Shown one piece after another: positions 48,686 through 58,849 of a stretch of DNA of 64,000 nt. This DNA is from Ancistrus triradiatus (Eukaryota > Chordata > Actinopteri > Siluriformes > Loricariidae). The notes under the pieces are model-generated. The model searched no databases and was not told the origin of the DNA. It saw only the letters and a program-made list of their open reading frames with translations. A program made the translations under genes and the position numbers. The stretch spans positions 475,347 to 539,346 of the forward strand of contig JAJAGP010000046.1 of NCBI GenBank assembly GCA_025084515.1, in the 5' to 3' direction. Position 1 is the stretch's first letter, and each line of letters opens with the position of its first letter.

Positions 48686-49096
48686 CAGAGGTGCAAAAAA
48701 GTATTTAGTCAGCCTGGTGCAGGTCTGCAATTTTCTTCCTGGTGTCCTTTGACAGCTCTTTGGTCTTGGCCATGGTTGAGTTTGGAGTCTGACTGTTTGA
48801 GGCTGTGGACAGGTGTCTTTTATACAGGTAACGAGTGGAGGACAGAAGAGCTTCTTAAAGAAGTTGTTACAGGTCTGTGAGAGCCAGAAATCTTGCTTGT
48901 TTGTGGGTGACCAAATACTTATTTTCCACCATGATTTACAATAACATTTTTTAAAAATCCTACAATTTGATTTCCTGGATTTTTTTCTCATTTTGTCTCA
49001 AGTGTAGCTATGATGAAAATTACAGACCTCTCTCATTTTTCTAAGAAGGAGAACTTGCACAATCAGTGGCTGACTAAATACTTTTTTGCCCCACTG
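48686..49096 (-). mobile_element. Internally deleted Tc1 element, 411 bp
   Basis: The ends are TA then CAGAGGTGCAAAAAAGTATT, and CTTTTTTGCCCCACTG then TA (49097-49098), the same termini as the copy at 9020-10255. On the - strand it keeps the segment around the transposase start codon (GCCATGGTTGAGTTTGG on the + strand) and about 15 codons, then jumps to the left-end inverted repeat. It cannot encode transposase but could have been moved by a full-length relative. Confidence 0.9.
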
Positions 49097-49448
49097 TATT
49101 TGGCTCTTTTGTTTTCTCAATAAATACGGAATCGATTCGAAGCCAAATCTAACATCTTAAATTAAAGGTCATCTTTCTTGCTAATGTTTGACTAAACAAA
49201 AGTTAGCTTAAAAGACAGCCTCGTTCCTTTCTTCACGGGTTTTGCATGTCCTTGAATCCAGACTTTTCTAGTTTTGGACCAGCCGCTTCCATGTTCTTCA
49301 TTTTATTTAACGTGTGCAGATTGTATTTTGACAAACTCGGAGCACCACAGAGCAAACAAAGCCTGTGATATTTGGACCCCAGGTTGGGAAGCAAATGTTT
49401 TGGCTTTTTCAGATTTTCAAACAGAATTATGTTTTTGTGAAAAAGCAA

Positions 49449-49640
49449 TTAAAGAAGCAAGTCCTGGGCTGTACTGTTGCTGCCACTGTTGTCGCAGAAG
49501 CACAAACGCTGCTCGGCCTCTGCCAGACACACTGGGCCTCGTGTGATGCCCGTGAACCAGACTTCCCCCTGAAAGCCCCCCTCGGACCCACACAGAACCT
49601 GGCACAGGGACAAACCGAGGGCGAGGATCATTTTGAACAT
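49449..49640 (-). other. Short open frame with a signal-peptide-like start, status unclear
   Basis: The frame starts MFKMILALGLSLCQVLCGSE, a hydrophobic N-terminus with a plausible cleavage region, and continues with several cysteines (GPVCLAEAEQ, LCFCDN) to a stop after 63 residues. I recognise no family. Both other - strand frames and the + strand are also open here, and no neighbouring exons were seen, so it is most likely chance. Confidence 0.12.
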
Positions 49641-50178
49641 GACATGAAGCGACGAGACGCTCTAGAGCTTAAACAAACAGGTCCTGATAAACACTGAGGG
49701 GATCCACCTCGCTCGTTCACTCCTCCCGCTTCCCTCCTGCACCGCTGCGGCCCCTCTGAGGGGGTCTAGTGGAGCGGATCCTGTCGGACACGAGCGCCGT
49801 CCCCCGAAAATAAATCAGACCTCCCCACACACCCACACCCACACACACGGTGGACTACAAGCCAACGCTCTGTGTTATTAATTAACCTGAACCGAGAGCC
49901 ATTCATCACAGCGGCAATAAGGTGAAAAAGTCAAGAGTTTATTACAGTTCACACAATGCTGAGGCCAGACCTCGAAGATGGCACATACATACACCCCCCC
50001 AACCCCCAAACACATACAACCCCACGCCCACCCCTAATCAACCCCCCCGCCACACACACCCACTTACACACCCGCGCAAGAAATGGCACATAAATACGTA
50101 AAAATAAAAAAAGATGAGTGCAAATCAATTTTTGGTCAAACAGGAACACACAACTCACGATATGCACAACTCAGTAGA

Positions 50179-50203
50179 ACACACACACACACACACACAC
50201 ACA
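50179..50203. repeat. (CA)n microsatellite
   Basis: Uninterrupted CA dinucleotides. Confidence 0.9.
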
Positions 50204-50354
50204 GGGTTCATAGAGCTATATTAGACCTACAGAAGCAATCCTGATGAATGTGTCTAAAGGACATTCCACTATGATCTGATACAACAGAAAGATTATGTTC
50301 TTCTCCAGGGAACCGTCAAGCTGAAGTAATATTTCTATCAAGAGCCACATCACA

Positions 50355-51320
50355 TCACCCGGGTCAGGCGGCACGGGCAACCCCAGAGTCAGCTGAATCA
50401 ATACCGGAGAGTCAGGAATGTTAATGCCCAAGTCAGGTGGCACAACATCAGCATTAGGTGAAGCAAGACCAAAGTCAAGTAACCTGAGGCATCACCTCAG
50501 GCAACAGGCATTTCAGATGAGGCTACGCCCATTTCAGGTGAAGCAGTACCCATTTCAAATAAGGCACCGCCCACTTCAGATAAACCGATTCCCATTTCAG
50601 GTGAGGCAATGCCCATTTCAAGATAAGGGACACCCATTTCAGGTGAGGCAACGCCCATTTCAGGTGAAGCAGTACCCATTTCAAATGAGGCACCGCCCAC
50701 TTCAGATAAACCGATTCTCATTTCAGGTGAGGCAATGCCCATTTCAGATGAGGCGACCACCATTTCAGGTGAGGTGACGCCCATTTAAAGAGAAGGGACA
50801 CCCATTTCAGGTGAGGCAGTGTCCATTTCAAATGAGGCACCGCCCACTTCAGATAAACCGATTCCCATTTCAGGTAAGGCAATGCCCATTTCAGATGAGG
50901 CGACCACCATTTCAGGTGAGGTGACGCCCATTTAAAGAGAAGGGACACCCATTTCAGATGAGGTGATTCCCATTTCAGGTGAGGCAATCACCGTTTCAGG
51001 TTAGGTGACACCCCTCTCAGGTGAGATGATGCCCATTTCATGTAAGGCGACACCCATTTCAGGTGAGGCAACATTCGAGTCAGTTCAGGCGATGCCCATT
51101 TCAGATAAAGCTATACCCGCTTCACAAGGCTATGCCCCTTTAACACTGAGGCGACACCAGAGTCAGGTCAGGCTATGCCCGTTTCACACGGGGCTATGCC
51201 TGTTACAAGTGAGTTGACACCTGAGGCAGGTATGCCACTGCCCCAGAGTCAGATGGCACGTGATGCAAGTGATGCAATAGCCAAGTCAACTGTGCCACCT
51301 GAGGGGATGTGCCACATTTC
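50355..51320. repeat. 21 bp minisatellite (CCCATTTCAGGTGAGGCAA-type) with 147 bp higher-order units
   Basis: The core at 50499-51120 has 21 bp units such as GCCCATTTCAGGTGAGGCAA plus one base. The text starting TTTCAAATGAGGCACCGCCC at about 50680 recurs near 50827, 147 bases later, and the seven intervening units recur in the same order. Units outside the core (for example AGTCAGGTGGCAC near 50431 and CAGAGTCAGGTCAGG near 51150) are more diverged. Frames such as EMGIASP repeats are artefacts of the period. Confidence 0.92.
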
Positions 51321-51464
51321 AAGTGATGTGATGTGACGGACACTTATACCAATGCTATGTCATGAAAAGAGAATTAAGTACAATTATTCTGTCCATGTTT
51401 CTATTTTGTACATTTTAAACAGTTCTAACATCATAACATGACTTTAATAACAGAGTCGCGCGCA

Positions 51465-51468
<4 letters not shown>

Positions 51469-51554
<86 letters not shown>
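51469..51554. repeat. (CA)n microsatellite, about 43 repeats
   Basis: The longest dinucleotide run in the window, preceded by a CG/CA alternation at 51456-51468. Confidence 0.97.
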
Positions 51555-51556
<2 letters not shown>

Positions 51557-52207
51557 CCTATAAGCAGCCCGGCCTGACAAGTCACAAACACTTCAGGTTG
51601 AGTTTTATTGAGCTTAGAGCACCGTGTCATATCAGTTATCATAGAGAGCTTATGTATGAGTCGTGTAGGCATATGAACACCTTCAAGTGCCACCCAAACA
51701 CCAACCTCGCACCGCATCTCAGGACCCCACAGGACACGATTTATAAATAAAGAGCGAGCCACTACAAAGCAGGCGTATTGTTCAGAGCGCTCTGTACGAG
51801 CATGCGGATCTCCAGATAAAGAGAAGCGCTGCTTAATGTTAAAGGGCACGAGGACGTGATGGCGCCTCTCAGCGGGACGCTTCAAGCATCTCGACAGATC
51901 AGAAGGCAGCCGAGCCGTCACAAAGAGCGGAACACTCCGGCGCCGGGCGACCAGCGGACGCTTTTGGGGGCACGTCGATATTTGGCCGCCGGGAGAATAG
52001 ACGTGAGCAGTACGAACCGGCAGGGCACACACATGCACAGCCTGCAGATAAGAATCCGACCACAGGGCCTACAAACCCAAATATGATGGTGCTAACGAAC
52101 CACTAACGAGGCGGGAGCTTTCACCCCCTACACCTACTGTGCCAAAGACTCAAAAAGCAAGGCGGTGTCATTTCCGCCCGCACGTTTTAACCCTCAAACC
52201 CCAACCA

Positions 52208-52320
52208 AACCAATCGCACTGAGCTACTCGTCTAATGAACAGAAGGTCCAGGGTTCAAGTCCCAGTGCTGCCAAGCTGCCACTCCCTCAGACGCTGCCAG
52301 TTGTGCCTGTGACATGTCCG
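52208..52320 (+). mobile_element. SINE copy, tail lost
   Basis: GAACAGAAGGTCCAGGGTTC then AAGTCCCAGTGCTGCCAAGC and TGCCACTC follow the family head and body; the end diverges. Confidence 0.7.
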
Positions 52321-52980
52321 ACCTGTTTTAAAGGCGCCACAGGACTTCAGACCCAGGGACTGGACTCAAGAAAGCGCCTTCAATGTGTTTATGAACTTCA
52401 TTTGTAAGAAATAAGTCACAAAAAATGGTTATTCTTCAAATAACATCTTAAAACTCTCTTCTTAAGAACAATGCTGTTATGTTCTTCTCTTAACTTTTTA
52501 AAATCTTTTAAAACCTTACGACAGCCTCACACTTCTTAGGCTCTAGTAGACAAGGTAAGCGTTGGAATACCAAACATTAAAGAACTTAGTTTTTGGGAAT
52601 AAGAAGGATTTTTTTTCTCGTTGCCATTTCTTCCATCACCACTATTTTTGGTTTGCTGAAATTTTCGGATGCTTAGTTTTTTTTCCTCTGCGCGGATTAA
52701 ACTAAATAACGTAAATAACGCTAAATACAAACCGTGTGTCCTACATCATATATTGTAAGCTGAGGACTTCTTAAGCCTTTTTCGAGAACTGCACTTACAT
52801 TCTTACAAACCTTCACATTTTTTCTTAAGAAAGCTTTCATGAATCCGGCCCCAGGTCTCTACGTTGGTGGGGTGGCAAACTGGCGCTGTGCCCCCTGAGC
52901 ACAGAACGTGTTATTTTTATTATTGGTTACATCTCAGCTGCTACATGCTCCAACCACACCGGCTCAGAACAACCTAAATA

Positions 52981-53392
52981 CTAGAGGTGTAACGATACAC
53001 TCTGCTCACGACTTTCTTCCAGTTTTTTTATTTCAAAACAATTTTCATGAATTTATTTGTAAACAAACAAAAAAACCCTTGCAATGAAAAGAAATGGCTA
53101 GAGTACTTTATGAACCAGAGAAATTATAAACAAAACTGTTGTAGCTTCACCATATCTTACATAAACGAGTGAAAACGTTCCTTTTTTAAATTCTGAATAA
53201 TAATTCAACATGTGCTTCTAGTGTATAGAAATGTATAGAATCTCAAGTCTGCTGCAACTAAGAAATTAGTGTTTAATGCGTACGGATGATAAGCCTGACA
53301 TACGGTTGCCCTCTGGTGTACAGAAAATGCAACTGCATTAGATAAACAGATGGCACGTCAATCTCTACGATGCATCGTTACACCCCTGGTAA
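52981..53392. mobile_element. Small inverted-repeat element, about 410 bp
   Basis: The left end is AGAGGTGTAACGATACACTC and the right end is GATGCATCGTTACACCCCTG, an imperfect inverted pair. The interior is AT-rich and non-coding. A right-end relative is at 31110-31170 and an interior relative at the start of the window. Confidence 0.6.
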
Positions 53393-53399
53393 ATGTCCT

Positions 53400-55322
53400 A
53401 CATGATTGTAATTAAAGACGATTTTTCGGATTGAGGAATCCGATACACAAACAAACATTCACCCAACAGCTTATTCTGAATTTTGAATTACTGAGCTTTA
53501 TGTACAGAATATATTAAACTCCAATTCAGCTCACGATGGGTTTGTCGGAAGGCAAAACGGGAGCACCTGCCCCCCATGGGCGGGGTTAGTGACATCGCCT
53601 AAGCCAGATCACTGACCCGTGACACCAACCACACTGCAGACATCGTGAGCGTATTATAACACAGCGAACGCACGGACACAGGCCGGAGATTTTCTACTCG
53701 CTACTAAAACCAGCTAACACAAGCACAAGCAGAGAGGAGCAAGCTTAAGGGAAACATCATCACGCCGAGGGTCTGGAGCCGAGGGCTTAGAGGTGAAGAA
53801 GAAAGGCAGAGCTGCTCAGAATATCCCACACTGGCCTGTAGGGGGCCTCGAGGCGTAGCTGGTTCCCGTTATAACAGTCAGTAGAGTCCAAAAGCCCAAA
53901 ACAAGTCCTCAAAGGGTCCGCCCAGTCCTTTCATAGCATCCAACACGACCGATTTGGGACGCCTCCGCTTTTCCTCAAAGCCCGGCCCAACGAGTCAAAG
54001 CGCTAAAATCCATGGCTCCCGAGCAGGAAGTGAGGTCGGTGGGGACGGTCAGAGGCCGCCGTCGTCCGCGACTTCCTGCCCGACCCCGAAGCCGTTCTCC
54101 GAAACGAAACGAAATCTGCCTCTCTGTCTGCCTCTCTCCCTCTCTCTGGCCCTCTAGCATCTGGCCCCGGTTTTTTAGGGGAGGACGGGGGGTGGCAGAG
54201 GTGGCGCCCGGCTCTCACGACCTGTTTAATGCAAAGATAGAGCAGTCAGTCAGGGCGGCACACCTTCACGCCACAGCCCAGCCCAGCCCAGCCTACACAG
54301 ATCACGAGTACGGCATGGCGCAGTGCCAAGACTCAGACAAATCAGCTTCTGCAAAGACACGCCCACAGACCACGCCCTACAGGAAGACAACCCTACCGAT
54401 ACGCATGCAGTATTTGGAGTTTGGAGATTATTATTATATATGGTGAGACATCTCTCGTGTATTAGCGCTTAATTCAATGAGCTACTTCTTTAACAAAAGA
54501 ATATGTAAAAGCACTTCAAACAAAAGAGCAGACTTTTTGATTTTGCCATCCCTATGCCAGGGGTGTAGGTCTGCGGGTAGAGGATAACCCCAATCGTGCC
54601 TGCTGAGAATCTACATTAGGGATTGTTTTCCTATCACACACTTAATAATCTATTTAAATAGTATAATCTGTTTCTACTTGCTCTACCACCATCAAACTAA
54701 AAACAGACTAATGATTGGCACCAGGTGCCTGGCATGTCATGGTCATCACTTCCTGGGGACCCTACATTGTACATGCCAGTCCTGGGAACAGGTCAGGCAC
54801 TGGGTAACCATTATCAAACTTCCCTGGCACCTTAACTCCAGATGTAGCCGTATATGTATTCTGCCTCGCCAGAGGCTCCCGAATCTCAGCGCCCCTTAAG
54901 GCGGGTTCTGGGCCTGCGGGAGTACCAGGAGTGCCCACACACCTTACACAAGCGGCATTTATTCATTACTGCTTTTAATTCCCTCACTTATGATGCAGAT
55001 GTTTTTTCCAGCAGGCAGTCTCTTTTTCTTTAAGAAAAGCCTCGTTTAAGACAGCCAGATGTTTTTATTCAGAGTGAGAGCGTGCGCCGCTGCGGACCTG
55101 CGTCTATTAAATCGGCTTTCCATTTTGGACTCGGTGCCTAACAATAAAGCGCGGAAAGATGAAAGGAGATCAAAGAAATGAGCAAACACAGGAGGCAGCG
55201 CTATAGAAAGGGCGCATAATGAAGAGTGAACTTTAATCAAGGCCAGAAGACGACCCCAGTACCTCTCGCTCAACACACACACACACGGACAGGAGCGCAC
55301 ACACACACTCGACCTCACTCAC
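53400..55322. other. Intronic sequence upstream of the exon pair
   Basis: Unique sequence with a short CCCAG repeat (54278-54295) and AC runs near 55265-55310. No exon was recognised before 55323. Confidence 0.4.
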
Positions 55323-55444
55323 CTAACGAGGTTCTCGTTGTCGCCGGGGCCTTTGCAGGTGCTGCACTCCGTCCTGGTGTCGTCAGCTTTCGGCTTTTTC
55401 TGCAGCGCCGCCTGCCTCTGTCTGCGTTCCCGCGGCGCCGGTTC
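55323..55444 (-). CDS. phf14: phf14 exon: basic linker and start of PHD finger 4
   Basis: This exon encodes EPAPRERRQRQAALQKKPKA, then DDTRTECSTCKGPGDNENLV and two bases of the next Arg codon. It carries the first two zinc ligands of PHD4 (CSTC) and the basic linker before it. The acceptor is CCATAG with a weak pyrimidine tract; the donor is AG|GTGAGT. Mammalian PHF14 has PRERRQRQ, QKKPKAED, ECATCKGTGDNENLVR in the same order. It is separated from the previous exon by a 102 bp intron and opens in phase 0. Confidence 0.93.
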
Positions 55445-55546
55445 CTATGGAAACGCGCTCCATTATACCCTGGCTCGACAAAAAGTGTGCGGCTATGCAA
55501 ACAGGTCTGGCTCTCCTGCATCAGAGATAGGAATGAGGAAGCTCAC
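55445..55546 (-). other. phf14: phf14 102 bp intron
   Basis: The donor is GAG|GTGAGC and the acceptor is CCATAG. It is very short and its pyrimidine tract is poor. Confidence 0.85.
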
Positions 55547-55603
55547 CTCGATCTGCTCCTCCTCGTAGATCGACACCCTCTTCCTCTTCTGAGCCCGGGT
55601 TCT
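55547..55603 (-). CDS. phf14: phf14 exon: basic linker, 19 residues
   Basis: This 57 bp exon encodes RTRAQKRKRVSIYEEEQIE. It follows the phase-0 junction after RGT in the previous exon and matches the mammalian RTRGRKRSFVPEEEKHE stretch: a basic cluster that could serve as a nuclear localisation signal, followed by acidic residues. The acceptor is TTGACAG and the donor GAG|GTGAGC. Its length is a multiple of three, so skipping it would keep the frame. Confidence 0.92.
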
Positions 55604-55719
55604 CTGTCAAGGCAAAGGAAAGTCCAAATATAAGACAGCAGCTCATCTTTCTGCCGAGCTCACCGGCTTGGAAGCACGAGAACTAGATCTGCTTAAGGTT
55701 ATTAGTGTTCAGGCTAGGG

Positions 55720-55850
55720 TGGAGGCTGGGTCCTCCCATGGTTTCCTCCTCATCATATTTGGGGAGATCTTCCTTGCCCCTGTTGCCACAGGCTTGCTTG
55801 ATTTGGGCCGTGGGCCTAGATATGGGTAATGCTGCTGTGAGACAACACTC
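55720..55850 (+). repeat. Interspersed repeat fragment
   Basis: CATGGTTTCCTCCTCATCAT, ATCTTCCTTGCCCCTGTTGC, TAGATATGGGTAATGCTGCT and GTGAGACAACACTCCATGG match the family at 38505 and 58640. Confidence 0.65.
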
Positions 55851-56140
55851 CATGGCAAAAAAGGGAAGAATGAGAGAAGGAAAGGTGGAATAAATCGTTG
55901 GAAGGAAGAAAGACAGAAAGAAAAGCAAAGTGATAAGAAAGATGGTTATAAGTACAAAACAGATGGAAGAACAACAAAAAGGGAGAGCAAGAAATGATAA
56001 ATAAAAAGTAAAAGGGCAAAAGAAGAACGGAAAATGAACGAGGGGCAGATGGGAGAACACAGAAATACAGCGGACAAAGAAGAAATAAAAACAAAAGTGA
56101 AAAGAGAGTGACAAAAACAGTAAGAGAGAATGAAGGATTG
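55850..56140 (+). repeat. Purine-rich tract
   Basis: Imperfect GAA/GGAA-rich sequence, about 290 bp, with scattered T and C. The - strand frames are low-complexity. It lies between two pieces of the same interspersed repeat (55720-55850 and 56150-56215). Confidence 0.75.
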
Positions 56141-56259
56141 ATAAAACAGGAGTTTTCCTTGCCACTAAGGCTTGGATATTCATAAAGCTGCTTTGAGACG
56201 ATGCTCTGTTTTCTTCTTTATCAAACCGGCTCCAGATCCAAAGGTCCTGACCCCTTTGA

Positions 56260-57440
56260 AGAGCGGTTAGTCAGCAAGTCTGCCTGCTTTCCGTTCGGGC
56301 ACACGGGAGCGCGAGAGCCTCGCAAATCAAATCAAGGCCTGGCGTCTTAAGAGGCGGCGACGTGCGCCTTTTATAAAACGGGGGAAGAAGAATCGACAAC
56401 ATATTTAAACAGATTGGGAAAACAATTCCATCTGTCGCCTTTGGCTTGGCATCACGCGGCAGATGGAGCGCTTATCATTCGAAATGCTAACTGCCTCGGC
56501 TCTGCCAGTTGGCTCCAGAAGCCCTTCGCCGAACAAAGGCGTGCGCCGATTCGCTTTAATCCTTCGTTAGAGCAGACTCCATTAAGGGAATCTATTAAAG
56601 GCCGAGGCTCGGGCGCTCAGGCGCGAAAGCGGGGTCGGGGGGAGGGCGAGCAGGTAGAGGGCTGAGGTGAGCGGAATGAAGACGGTCCGCAAAATCAATC
56701 GTTTAATTAAGTCCATCGGCGCGACTTTAACGAGGCTCCGATCGATTCGGGCCGGGGCTGAGCAAAAGCGCATGCATCGTGTACGGTACTGACAGATCGG
56801 ACCCGTTCGGTGAGGAACCTCATGCATGCAGCAACTTACTGAGGAGCTTCCGATGGGGAGCTTAACCAGCCCTGCTTTTAGCGAGGAGCCCCAGACGCTC
56901 CTCAAGATCCACCATGACCCACGACCCTCCCCATCCAAGCTCAGATAAAGGGGCGGCCGGAGCTTCCCAACGACGTCCCCGAGGCCTTTAGTGGAACAGC
57001 CCCGGATCCCGTCCTCCGGAAGAACCGACGGGTGCGTGGCAGATCCCATCCTGATAAAGGATGCGACAGAATATCAGCCTGACATTTCTAAATTCCCCCG
57101 TGAGGTTCTTTCTAACGGAGGAAGGTGTCGACACGGAACCTGAGTGTCGCGTTTTCCTCCTCCTCTGCAGTGCAGGATCGGCGGGAGGTCGATTATCTGC
57201 TTCTGATAAATGGGAAAGTGGCTTTGCTGGGGCTTTGCGCTGCCGTGGCGCCGTGTCGGAGGCACCGAGAATGCCAGCGCCGGGCTCCTTAAGGCGGCCG
57301 CCACGCCGAGCCGCGCGTCTGAAGATAAATGCTTCGCCCAAACTCCTGACGCGCCGCCGCGGCTCCCGCAGCGATAGAGGGGGGTTAATTCAGCTGTTTT
57401 CAGCTGAGCCTCACAAAAACGCATTAACCGGCCACCGGGG
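56260..57440. other. CpG-rich intronic blocks, candidate conserved non-coding elements
   Basis: Two dense CpG stretches, without recognised repeats, include ATCGTTTAATTAAGTCC-type AT cores (about 56697-56713). Frames overlap on both strands without domains. Confidence 0.3.
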
Positions 57441-58197
57441 GGTGCCGTATATCGGTGTGACGTCATAGTGCAAAGCATGTCATGGACGCGGGTCGTTTCA
57501 AGTCCGACACCAATAGGTGGCAAACGCACCTGTGCTTAATGACTACAGCTGTGGTTTCCAGTGGCTGAGGTTACAGCAGAAGAAACGTTCATAATAAGGC
57601 TAGTATTAGTTAATAAAAACAGAAGTAGTGTTATTAAATAAGTTTGACTGACTATCTACAGACATTTCTGCAGTTCTAATAAGCAACTAACAAGCCAGTA
57701 ACGTCCTGAAACCTTACAAACCGCACGTGGATGGTCTGTGGAGGCACCCAGACCAAGACCTCAGGCTTAAATGTCGAGGTTTTGTATCAGGAGGCTTCAT
57801 GAGTTCTGATCTGTTAGGTTCCCGCACAATCAGTCAATCTCTCCAAACAAGAAGAGCTCAGGGTTTTATCGCCGTATCAACATTAAAACGTCCGGAAGAG
57901 AGACTCGCTCTTACGCAGAAAGCAAGCAGGCGTGACCTTGCCGAGGCTCCTCCACAGCGCAGGTCAATTATATCTCATTAGCGAGATGCCAGCAATCAAT
58001 TAAGGAGAGCGCGTTGCCCGGGGCGATGCACAGATTAAGACTGGAGGAGGGAATGAAGGGAAAGTTTGGTTTATAATCAGGTTTTTAAGGGTATGTTCAT
58101 ACACCGATGTACGTCCAGGACACGTCGACATCACCTCAGTACGCCCATCCATCAGACGGCTAACATGATCAGAGGAAAGGTTTAAGACTGAACCCAC

Positions 58198-58360
58198 CGT
58201 GCCCCTCAGCTGCAGCTTCTTCGGTTCCGGTGACATTTCCTGAGGGATGAATTTGATCGGCCCCTTGATCTGCCTCCTGGACCTCTTGGTGCCGTCGGGG
58301 AGCGTCTCCATGGCGATGTCGGCCTCGTCGCTGCTGGCCTGGTCGCACTCGGAGCACTGC
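58198..58360 (-). CDS. phf14: phf14 exon: end of PHD finger 3 and linker
   Basis: This exon encodes (W)QCSECDQASSDEADIAM, ETLPDGTKRSRRQIKGPIKF, IPQEMSPEPKK and LQLRGT. It holds the last zinc ligand pair of PHD3 (CSEC) after the conserved Trp, whose codon is split TG|G with the exon at 59987. The linker matches mammalian METLPDGTKRSRRQIK and PEPKK. The acceptor is CATCAG and the donor ACG|GTGGGT. Confidence 0.95.
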
Positions 58361-58639
58361 CTGATGTATGAGATCAAAAGATTTCGGCTATAGTTCTGCT
58401 TTTACTGGACAGCAGGTTTACTAGAGGGCGTCTGTAAGAGTGCGGACAGATCTCTAGAAGTTAAACATTTTGAGTGTGACGTGCACTGCCATCACACAAA
58501 CACTGTCCCTCTGCTGCAGCTCCACTCAAGCTGTTCTTCCAGCATCACTTCCAGCCCTCCCGCCGGCTTAGCTGAATTATTCCATAGAACATCTAGGCCG
58601 GCCAGGCAGGTCGGGCACCTTTTTCAGGCTTGGCCCTTC

Positions 58640-58795
58640 TTCCTTACAACGTTTAGGGGGTTTTCCTTGCACTGTCACCCTAGGCTTGCTCTGTTCTGGA
58701 TTGGGCTTAGATATTAGAAGAGAACAGGAAATGGTAAAGCTGCTGTGAGACAACGCAACATTTTAAAAAGTGCTACAGGAATAAACCTGACTGAC
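58640..58795 (+). repeat. Interspersed repeat with AATAAACCTGACTGACT end
   Basis: TTTTCCTTGCACTGTCACCC, TTAGATATTAGAAGAGAACA, TGGTAAAGCTGCTGTGAGAC and AAAAAGTGCTACAGG follow the copy at 38505-38665. Its end (CTGACTGACTTTCC) lies just before the CTGACTCA array and may have seeded it. Confidence 0.75.
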
Positions 58796-58849
58796 TTTCC
58801 TATTACACAGATAGGCTCGCTTATTCAATAAGCCCACTGGGGGCTGGCC

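Larger units (their letters stand above)
41982..55322 (-). other. phf14: phf14 intron, 13.3 kb
   Basis: The donor is AG|GTGAGT at 55322 and the acceptor is TAG at 41984-41982. It contains Tc1-derived pieces (42824-43277, 44287-44398, 48686-49096), a small inverted-repeat element (44487-44696), a polypurine tract (45605-46340), a minisatellite (50355-51320), several CA repeats and CpG-rich unique blocks. No nested gene is convincingly supported. Confidence 0.7.
55604..58197 (-). other. phf14: phf14 intron, 2.6 kb
   Basis: Contains an interspersed repeat piece (55720-55850), a purine-rich tract (55850-56140), another repeat piece (56150-56215) and CpG-rich unique blocks at about 56260-56760 and 56990-57440. 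Confidence 0.7.

Noticed and set aside
50418..50987. Open frames with EMGIASP or PFQVRQR heptads
   Set aside because: Artefact of the second 21 bp minisatellite.
54012..54446. A 144-residue + strand open frame in the 13.3 kb phf14 intron
   Set aside because: No recognisable domain; low-complexity Ser/Leu runs come from a CTCTC stretch, and the opposite strand is open as well.
57061..57529. Opposing open frames of 135 and 151 residues
   Set aside because: Both lie in a CpG-rich block with few stops by composition; neither shows a family pattern or splice context.
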